From positions 372,001-436,000 of the forward strand of contig CP150560.1 of NCBI GenBank assembly GCA_049487715.1: a stretch of 64,000 nt of DNA. The letters run 5' to 3'. Shown in pieces: positions 40,901-48,600 of the stretch. Source of the DNA: Pycnococcus provasolii (taxonomy: Eukaryota; Chlorophyta; Pseudoscourfieldiophyceae; Pseudoscourfieldiales). The notes under the pieces are model-generated. The model saw nothing but the letters and a program-made list of their open reading frames with translations. It searched no databases and was not told the DNA's origin. The first letter of the stretch is position 1, and every line of letters begins with the position of its first letter. The position numbers and the translations under genes were made by a program.

Positions 40901-43900
40901 GACGTATTGCCTCGGCTGCCCGTCGAATACATACTCCGACGCACCAGCGTCTGTGGCGTGTACCGCATGCCCGGCACAAGCATCTTCCGAGCCTGGCGCA
41001 AGCTCTCGCGATCAGTGCATCTGCGAGGCGGGCACCTTCGGACCAAACGGAGGGCCATGTCGTGCATGTCCGTTGCCACCTCCCACAGTCAATGTTGTTG
41101 GCACATACGGTGATCAGCAGACGCCGGGATACTGCTGCGACGATCCAGTGCTGTGCTATACATGCTGCAAGACGAAAGGTTTACGCTATCCTCTGCCGAT
41201 GAATGGATTCTACGTTGCCGTCAATCGAACGTCGAAGCCGGAGGTGAGAAATCGATACATTCTGCAGTCGGGTAGCTTGGCACCCACCGATTACCCGAAG
41301 TCTGCAATATTTCGCCCGGGCAGAACCACAGCAAGCGCGCAAGACGAAGATGCGCACTGGACTGACGTTGTGACCATGGTGCGGTGCACACCGTTCCGCT
41401 CGCCGGACCCGCTGGGTGAGGTGGCGGGACTTGCCTGCCCGGCACTGCAGAGCCCCGAGCAGGTGGCTCGTGCGCCCGAGCATTGTGCGCCGGGTTACGA
41501 GGGATACGGGTGCTCGGAGTGCGCATCTGGATATTATCGCGAGAATGGTGCTTGCCTTGGCTGTCCAAACCCTCACGACGGCTTCCTTGCCGTGCGAGGT
41601 ATTGTGCTGATTGCCACGTTCTTTCTACTTGCTCTCGCGGCACCAACGCTGCTTCTCTTCGAATTTCAGATTTGCACAATTCTCGTGCAGACTCTTCAGC
41701 TCATGAGCCTGCTCGCTTACGTGCCGGTAGGGTGGCCTGAGCGTATGTACCGAACCTGGACTGAGCTCGGCGTCGTAAACCTTGTCACAGAGGCGTACCT
41801 ACGCCCGGAATGTGGCAGTGACACCTTTATCAACAGGGGCGATCTCGCCTGGACTCTGCTCATCCCCGCGATTGCTGCGGGTGGTTATGCTCTTATAATG
41901 CTGTCGTTTCTTGCCATGCACGGAATAGTTGTGCACGTGCTTTCTCCGCTCCTCAAGCGTCCTCCGCAGGATTTTGCATGGGCCAAGCCATTCATCTCCC
42001 GCGAATCGCTCGTGAAGGCCGGAAGGGCCTGCGCACACGCCACTGTGGCATTTCTACACCTAACTTCGCTACCAATGGCGCACGCAAGCTACCAGCCATT
42101 CCGATGCACAACGAACATGCTTGACGCCCAACGATATCTCGTCGGGCACCCGGACAAGTTTTGCGAATCCGGCTCCTCTGGTCTCGGACTTTTGGGCCTT
42201 TGTTTCTATCTAGTTGCAATTCTGTCGATCCTGTCCACGGCAGTAATCACAGCCGGGCAGTCTGGAATGCTTGAGCGCGAGAGCACCGTCGGCTTTTTGG
42301 GCGTGCTGTACTATCGATACGAGGGGAGTTTCTTCTGGTACGAGTTTGTTCGCATCGTACGAAACCAAGTCGTCGTAGGTCTCGTTGCATTGCTGCCCCG
42401 TGGCGAGCTCAAGGATGGCGTGCGCATTTGCGGCACGCTGTTGGTGCTCTTTACGATAAGCATTTTGCACCTCTTCTACGCGCGTCCGTACGACTCTATC
42501 CACCTGCAAGTAGCGGATACGACGAGCCAGGTACTGCTCATGGTGCTGATTTTCTCCGGTTTCTTCTTTCATGTTCCGCAGGAACTTGTTGAGGGCCGTG
42601 AATTCATCAGTGGGGGATTCCGTGGTGGCCTCGAGGGAGTGATATTCTGTTTGATTGGCGTGTTCTTTGCCACGTGGCTGTGGTCGGCGCTATCGGACTC
42701 GTTCCCGCGCTCTTGGTCGCAACTTGTACGTGCCGTTCACAGGCGCATGAAGTTCCGCGCTCGCAAGTATTCCGAACAGCCATTGGAGCCTACGATGGAG
42801 CTGCCACCTGCGGTGAGCCAATTCCTTACGCTCGACGGCGAGCGCCATCTCGAGGCTCTCGAGAGGAAGGCGAAATTCGCGAACGCCCCTTCGGACGCCG
42901 TTGGGCCAGCCATGCGTAGCCCACTCGCCACAATCTCGCAGATTCTAGACAAGGTTTCCGCGTACGTCGAGGCGGAAGCTTCGATGGATGCAGCCGCAGC
43001 GAATGCTGGTGCAAGCACGTTTGAGAAGCGCCTTCGCCCCGAGACGCGCTTGATGGTGCTTGAGGGCATGGCACGCTTTCCCGTTCGTGAGAATGTTCGA
43101 ACAGCGCATTTCATCGACACGCTCTTCGCGCCGCGCAGTGGTGAGGTGCGCCATGGCGCAGGCCAGGGTCGCATCGAGGACAATTTGACATTCTTCGACA
43201 AATTACTTGGTTACGTATTCGGCATCGGGATAGCTTCGCGGCGAAGGCAGCGTCGACTGTCCGTGGCGCAGCTCCTGAAGCGCAAGCGCGACAACATCAC
43301 CGCGGCATCCGAACGGCATGGTCGTAAAAAGTTCTCCGTCAGCGGGTATCGGTCGTATGCCGAGGGACCAGCAAGTCAGCATGCGAGAACGCGGATGATG
43401 ATGGCTGCTGCGCTGAGCAGGGGCGGCAGCGACGCCGCCAACGCGGAGGCGCCGCCAACGCCTTCGATGTCGACGACTCCCACTGCAACAGAGCAGCGTG
43501 AGGATGAAGATGAGATTGTACCAGCGACGGATGCGCCGGCGGCGGCGGAGGAGACTGCCGAGCAGCCCGCCGAGGCTGAGGCTGAGGCTGAGACTGAGGC
43601 TGAGGCTGAGGAGGGTGTTACTGCACCACCCACAGACTCGGAGACTGAGACGGCTGGCATGGCTGCATCTGTTGCCGGCGACGAGGGTCCGATGCCACCA
43701 TCAGCCGTTGGCGTTGCTCGCAGCTTTCAGCAGCATCCGGCGTTGCAGCCGTCAGAAATTCCGCCGTCGGCTGTGCAGACACATCTTGATGAGGAGAAGA
43801 AGGCGGCTGCGGCTCAACTAGAGGCACAGAAAAAGCTTCACGAGGAGGCTTTGGCGTTAGCTAGGGCGGCTGGCGCGGCAGCTGGCGCGGAGGCGTTGGC

Positions 43901-44417
43901 TTCAGGTCGATCGCAGCCACCACCGCCAAGTGCGATGAGCCAGCTATCAGATGCGCTACGCAGGCTCTTTGGTAGCGAGGAGGCTGCGCATCAGGCTGCG
44001 GCAGCTTTGCCTGAGGATCATCCAAGTTTACTGGAAGCAAGGGAGAAAGTTGACCTGTCGCCGCCCTCTCCCACGAAGACTAAGAAGAAGGAGGAGGAGA
44101 AAGAGCCTGCTGAAGTAGAAGACGTGCCACTCACAAGTGAGCAAGATGCGACGACGACGACGACGACGACGACGACTGCGTCGGATGAAGCTGCTATTCC
44201 CGCCGATGAAGGAGAGGCTGAGGAGGACGCGACGGCGACATTGGAGACTGACGCGAAAGAGCCTGCTGAAGTAGAAGACGTGCCACTCACAAGTGAGCAA
44301 GATGCGACGACGACGACGACGACGACTGCGTCGGATGAAGCTGCTATTCCCGCCGATGAAGGAGAGGCTGAGGAGGACGCGACGGCGACATTGGAGACTG
44401 ACGCGCCATCTTCTTAA
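37971..44417 (+). CDS. Large receptor-like multi-TM protein: cadherin-like repeats, Cys-rich GCC2/GCC3 region, about 7-8 TM helices
   Basis: First ATG in frame is 37971 (2148 residues). The N-terminus has two hydrophobic stretches, the second (ALTFVLSLLSLVLL) likely a signal anchor or late signal peptide. The extracellular part includes Ig/cadherin-like tandem modules (FVYIPDAGFQGTDAFTYEV), many Asn-x-Ser/Thr sites, then Cys-rich ephrin-receptor-like repeats (about residues 935-1035) and an EGF-like CAPGYEGYGCSECASGYY (about 1170-1190). Seven or eight hydrophobic helices follow between about residues 1210 and 1580, ending SGFFFHVPQ and CLIGVFFATWLWSAL. The long tail is acidic and repetitive: a 52- and a 50-residue unit (EPAEVEDVPLTSEQDATTTT...) occur in tandem at 44103-44258 and 44259-44408. 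This layout is common in protist surface receptors of unknown ligand. Confidence 0.8.
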   Translation: MTFLTQVWCNETGWCCRDSGDSCTKDSGRRRRRRNTTTTTAAATTTRRRRRLASREIHATTALTFVLSLLSLVLLHTTHTTFAQQTAQKAVQRVTVTEDQPQPSTFLLVDTNTNTTWPTKTTFAPACQPRSASKFQLSKSDGIFEYQPSPDKFSTTANDVDVFSYEAVRVNEQGRLVRAAALVEVYIEPRNDAPIIFDCKEITPVEYAYPTQLEPNTLTEWTERVNRLALSYVPGSPIARADMRAVSSLAGKEATCFPGSMADGDTLTWRVLVAPEHGTVLARQCHDAIVDKTSYEQRCLAVNEFTQIATAGFQLPEPNSFVYIPDAGFQGTDAFTYEVSDELGRNGVPNEKPLSARATISFKVGDVSSIPSPMCRSRVNMAEDLSVCTTGGPGEGAGGIVLPPYLGNETSYEFLATRCDHITTEENLGLPSRLLQGRLERDPLPEDTAFLAPGLRHYLCDMLPASAGADSSATRNASSFCPLSHPRLCESAYDKGYQPWWADAAYPRCRADFGYAMYNCSFVPVVEIDVTDIAGNAITKQYVNESAVRRSLGPEHGLNGQVHVEFDGRESCGENATFLGLNASLNLAETCSDKYGLERIAAGRYSYQPLKHRHGFAPTYETDKFGYNIYLVDETDCLRKDGTTTPIEACGEDCVGCRLQPDFRRYPGTKTVRVLPIDDAPIVRGIVAATALETAVPFNPANEAHVGQNIKGEVLTTAVEAPMWEPLPPNPNDDASVHPAIYNNIQRNFNPNELPIRLDVNVWDRDMTANSTLKLRIVGLPSEGEVFEDIPVYDQNGGITGYQRRKLVTPTADAPDSDVLEQAPTFLTPINDVWDVWAEAQFTLYYLAPPLRHGSPLTELRIVAIENYGTAYAVTSEPMTFTISVKCAPGYVATKYAIDNVNDTSVVERLTRAFAFGDVRDTLLDLYGFTTPGSIGTCSRCAPGYFSTTFNTGILPAPYFAPACMPCSAGSSSPGGLTYCLGCPSNTYSDAPASVACTACPAQASSEPGASSRDQCICEAGTFGPNGGPCRACPLPPPTVNVVGTYGDQQTPGYCCDDPVLCYTCCKTKGLRYPLPMNGFYVAVNRTSKPEVRNRYILQSGSLAPTDYPKSAIFRPGRTTASAQDEDAHWTDVVTMVRCTPFRSPDPLGEVAGLACPALQSPEQVARAPEHCAPGYEGYGCSECASGYYRENGACLGCPNPHDGFLAVRGIVLIATFFLLALAAPTLLLFEFQICTILVQTLQLMSLLAYVPVGWPERMYRTWTELGVVNLVTEAYLRPECGSDTFINRGDLAWTLLIPAIAAGGYALIMLSFLAMHGIVVHVLSPLLKRPPQDFAWAKPFISRESLVKAGRACAHATVAFLHLTSLPMAHASYQPFRCTTNMLDAQRYLVGHPDKFCESGSSGLGLLGLCFYLVAILSILSTAVITAGQSGMLERESTVGFLGVLYYRYEGSFFWYEFVRIVRNQVVVGLVALLPRGELKDGVRICGTLLVLFTISILHLFYARPYDSIHLQVADTTSQVLLMVLIFSGFFFHVPQELVEGREFISGGFRGGLEGVIFCLIGVFFATWLWSALSDSFPRSWSQLVRAVHRRMKFRARKYSEQPLEPTMELPPAVSQFLTLDGERHLEALERKAKFANAPSDAVGPAMRSPLATISQILDKVSAYVEAEASMDAAAANAGASTFEKRLRPETRLMVLEGMARFPVRENVRTAHFIDTLFAPRSGEVRHGAGQGRIEDNLTFFDKLLGYVFGIGIASRRRQRRLSVAQLLKRKRDNITAASERHGRKKFSVSGYRSYAEGPASQHARTRMMMAAALSRGGSDAANAEAPPTPSMSTTPTATEQREDEDEIVPATDAPAAAEETAEQPAEAEAEAETEAEAEEGVTAPPTDSETETAGMAASVAGDEGPMPPSAVGVARSFQQHPALQPSEIPPSAVQTHLDEEKKAAAAQLEAQKKLHEEALALARAAGAAAGAEALASGRSQPPPPSAMSQLSDALRRLFGSEEAAHQAAAALPEDHPSLLEAREKVDLSPPSPTKTKKKEEEKEPAEVEDVPLTSEQDATTTTTTTTTASDEAAIPADEGEAEEDATATLETDAKEPAEVEDVPLTSEQDATTTTTTTASDEAAIPADEGEAEEDATATLETDAPSS
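44103..44408 (+). repeat. Tandem duplication of a 150-bp coding unit
   Basis: Two adjacent units, identical by eye apart from the length of the ACG (Thr) run, encode the C-terminal acidic tail of the receptor-like protein. The first has nine Thr codons and the second seven. Confidence 0.85.
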
Positions 44418-45655
44418 GCTTGCCGGACTTAAAGTATCATTGCAAGCAACTTGTAACTTTATACCAAACTATTTTGCCTTTAGTGGCACCTTCACCCACT
44501 TCTGAGTCGTCGGTTCTTGGAAAGTAACGGTGCACACTATGACCGTACATCTGCAGAATTGCCTCCTCTCCCGTGATCAAATCATGCTCACTTGCTCCGC
44601 AGTTCGTGTCCTTATGAACGCCACTTTCAAAGGTTGGCACTTGGCACCTCTCCTTCAGGGAGGATGTCCAAAGATACTTTTTCTGGCTGACATTTTGATC
44701 TGGATTTAGCACACCGGCCCGCGTTTGACCAATATTTTAGATTTGCTTCAGATGGTTGCTCAGACGCACGCACATCCTTAAGAAATTGAACCGATTTCTT
44801 GTTTGATTTCATCTGATGTGGCCCTGTGCAGTGTGCACATGGCGGTCGACTCGGACTCTCGGAGGCTCGGAGCGAGTCGATTGTTGCTAGCAGTCGTTGT
44901 TGTATACTTGTATGCCGGGGCGAGTTCGTGGCCGTTTTGAAATGTTAGAGGCGTTTTGGAACGCTCATGACGCGTACTTTCAAGTAGTGTGTGGGCCGTT
45001 TTAAGAAATCCCATCCGGTTGGAGATCGTCCGGCGCTGTTCCTTGGTGAGGCGGAGCTGAACCTTCGTCGCTGTGGGCTGTAAATTTGCGAAATTTAAAT
45101 ATTGGTTTATTTTTTTCTGCCGAATGGCAGAACGGCGTGAAGGCACGCTCCCTTGATCACCCTTCCGTACAGATCGTTCGATGTGTTCACGACGATCGTC
45201 GCGCGATTGGCAGCCGACGCTCTCTTCACGTCGGCGATGCGCAAATTCGCGTAAGTTCTTGAACGGAGCCGTGGCATCCTCCCCTCTAAGCCACCTCATC
45301 CCTCCCCTCCCTCTCTCCTCGCTGCTGTCGTCGACGCACTGACGTTGCATCACGAAAGGGCCCGCAGCCCGCTCGCGCGTCGAAGTTTGTTTCGAAAAGA
45401 CAAAGGGGACCAGAGGGTTCGACCAGAGGGTCCGAGCGGGATCCCAACAAAACCTATCTATCCCAAAAATCCCATTCCAAATGGAAAGGCACGATGCGGG
45501 ACAGTACAATTATGTATCCCCTATAATACGGTAAAAAGAAGGCCCAGGAGCATTTTCCCGCGCGGAGGGAGGGCCGGTTTTCTGTTCTTCCCCCTCCCCT
45601 GTTCTTTTCGGGGCCTGCTTCGCCTTTCCCCAAGCAGTCACAAAGCAGGCTCGCG
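44418..45655. other. 1.2-kb spacer, possible minus-strand gene not resolved
   Basis: Two minus-strand frames (about 44437-44712 and 44778-45353, the latter with an ATG-led MQRQCVDDSSEERGRGG start) look partly protein-like but lack family features, and no consistent exon chain was found. GGGATCCC at about 45438-45445 sits in a block shared with 23560-23586. Confidence 0.4.
44778..45353 (-). CDS. Possible orphan protein (about 191 aa)
   Basis: The frame can start at the ATG at 45353 (MQRQCVDDSSEERGRGG). It is basic, with a segment NQYLNFANLQPTATKVQLRLTKEQRRTISN. It has the average composition of a real protein but no motif or splice support. The neighbouring frame downstream at 44437-44712 could belong to the same gene. 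Confidence 0.25.
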   Translation of the reverse strand: MMQRQCVDDSSEERGRGGMRWLRGEDATAPFKNLREFAHRRREESVGCQSRDDRREHIERSVRKGDQGSVPSRRSAIRQKKINQYLNFANLQPTATKVQLRLTKEQRRTISNRMGFLKTAHTLLESTRHERSKTPLTFQNGHELAPAYKYTTTTASNNRLAPSLRESESTAMCTLHRATSDEIKQEIGSIS

Positions 45656-48600
45656 ATGGCGGACTCGTCGCGCATACCCATGCACCCGCCCTCCGCACTT
45701 CTTCCCGCACTGCCTGGTGATAATGAGAAGGGTGTGGTGGGTGTGGAGCGGTGTGGTGTGGAGCGGTGTGGCCCGGTGGCGCCTTCCACAGCCTTGGCCT
45801 CATCCATGGCGTCGCGCCTACGCGCTCTCGACGCATCCGCCCTAGGCATCTGTGCGATGCACGACTCCATGGCATCAGAATACGGCGCGCTCGCATCAGC
45901 CGTGCTTGCACACGCGCCAGATGCCCTGAAGTGTGCGCCGGCGGCGTCAAAAGGGTCCAAGAACCAAAGCGGTGTCACTGGGATGCGAGACAGAGCTGCT
46001 GCTGCGGCAGCACCGGCGGCACTGCCAGATGAGGCTGCTGCGACGCAAACGCAAACGCAAACGCCGCCACCGCCTCCTCCACAACCACCGTCACCTGACA
46101 ACGGAGATGAAGATGACGACGAAATGGCTCAGCGACAAATTAAACGCGCACGAAGCATCGCCAGCCGACCACCACCGCCGCCGCCGCCGCCGCCGCCTGC
46201 TCGGGAGACCTTGTCCACCCTGGCAGGAACCATACTTAGCAAGGAACAACCGAAACAACACGACGCTGCCGTCGACGCCTTCATCGCGCTGGCGCTGAGC
46301 CAAGCTCACAAAGCTGCTGCTGACTCAAGCTCGTCGAATGTCATCGACGTGGAAACAGCATCGTCTCTCATCGAGCACTTCACCAACGACGACAGCTCAA
46401 ACGACAACGGAGTACTCTCGGTACTCACGCTGCCCAACTTACCGCCTCAGCTGTACGTCGACGATCAGATTGAGCAAATCATCCAGCGCGTGCGCGAGAA
46501 CGTCGAGGCTGTGCTTGCTGACTCTAGCAACCCTGTTGTCACCAAGGTGGTTCAGGCGCATGCCCTGCTCGCTCGCCTGCAAGCGCGCATTCGGCTGGCA
46601 GGCACGCTGCAGGCACAGATCCAGCGCCTTGCGATGCGAGCGCTCGAGGTGCCCAACACGCGAGCAAATCCGCTCCCACTCGTTTCGATGCAGCTGGCGT
46701 CGCTTGAACTTCTGTGGTGTGCATTCGACCACGGGCACTCCGCCTCACGCTTGGACGTCGTCACGAGCCTCGCAAAGATTCTCACCGACCTACCGAGCGC
46801 CTCGACCCGTGAGATCGTACTTCGCACGTGCGCGATGCCCATCGGCGAATGCGATGGCACCAAGACGACGAATGTGCGCCCCGTGTCTGCCGCGCTTGTC
46901 TTGTGCATGCAGGCGTCGCTGTCGCTGCCAAGCCAGGAGAGGAGCGGCGAAGGCGATGTCTCGGCATCGAGCGCCCTGCACGCGAGCTGCACGCGCTACG
47001 TTGACGCCTTCTGGATCGCGCTGCTTCAGAATGTGTCCACCGCAAGGCAGCGAGAGATTGACATCAAGGCGATCGTCGAGTCCGTGGTGGAAGACCTGTG
47101 CTCTCTGCAGAGCCACGACGATATGCTATGGCCCGCTTGCGACGTGATTTTGCATAGGCTGTGCACGGTACTGGGCGGTAAGTTTGGATTCAAGAGTACG
47201 GAGGTGCTGCACCGCAGCCTCGCCTGCGACGTCGTGGGAACAATGGTGGCACACGCTCTTGCGCATGCCAAGGTGACGCGCACGTGCCTCGGCGACTGTG
47301 ATGTGCACGTCATTGCGGTGCCACGTACTGGTGACGGTGCGAGCATGCCGCCATCCGACGAGGTTCAAGATCAGCAAGACGACTCGATCGTGCGCAAGAG
47401 TAGGTGGATTCCCGTCGAGTTTGCGGCTAGCCAGATGGGGTGGTTTACATCCACCTTGTCTTCGACATTGGACCGTCGGCTCGCGAATGGGCCTTACTGG
47501 GTGCGCCTCGTCCGATGTTCATCTGAGAAAGCAGTGGCATATTCCAGATCGATAACGGATGCATGCGCAATTTCGCCACCGCTTCATATCGTAAGCCCTC
47601 TGATGCAGCAGCAGCAGACAAACCCGCCCCAGGATTACTATGCTATGCTACAACTTGCAGCCACCGGGTCCGCCGCAGCACGCCTTCCTCCACAGCATGC
47701 ATCTCCGGAGCTCGAATATCCCGTCAATGCGGCCCTACAGGCGATGGCTCTGGCACGCCGATTCACGCTGACTAAGCTGTACTGCCTCGAGGCGAAAGGT
47801 GATGAGAATGGCAGCAGCGGCGACGAAACGACGCTTCCTCGGTATTGGCGCCTCCAGGATCCCCCGGCGGAGGTGCGCGTGGCGGCGGCGGCGGCGGCGA
47901 CGGGCGGGGCAACCAGCGATGACTCGGAAACATATTCGCTCGCCATAAGTATTCTCGCAACGACACGCCGCCTCGTCCCGCTATCTTCGCCGGCGCTGCT
48001 CACGTGGCTTGCACAGGCGATTGATCGCCGCTTTGAGTCAGCTCCGTCTGTGCGCTGCCGTGCCATGAAAGCGCTGCAGCAGCTCGCATCTGCGGATCCC
48101 GAGTCTGCCACGCACGCGCCGGCATTCCGAGCGGCGGTGGAACATGCGCTTTCGGACGAGTCATCGAGTGTTCGCGAGGCGGCGGTAGACTTGCTCGGAA
48201 AGCACGCCACTGCTCTGCTCGGCGTGACTGCTGGTCCTGCGGCACAATCCGGGTCGTCGTCGGGCAAACCAAGCTCATCGTCATCGGCTTTCGGGAGCAC
48301 TGGTCGGCGAAGAAGCAACTCGTTCAACGCAACGCCTCGAAATCCTTCCGGCCTTCGCGTACGAAGGCGCCTTCTGGCGGAGGAGGCGGAAGACGACGTG
48401 TCCACGGAACCTGCGGACGATCCAAGAAAGGCTCTGAGGACAGCAACGGCAGCGACGGCAGGAGCATCGACATCCCCACCCTTGGCGCAGCAGCACTCCG
48501 CGTCAACGAAGCGACTCGTCGCCGCACTAGCGCCGCGATGTCGAGATACATCGCTGGCTGTACGCAAGGTTGCGCTGACAACGCTTCGCAAGCTGCTCCA

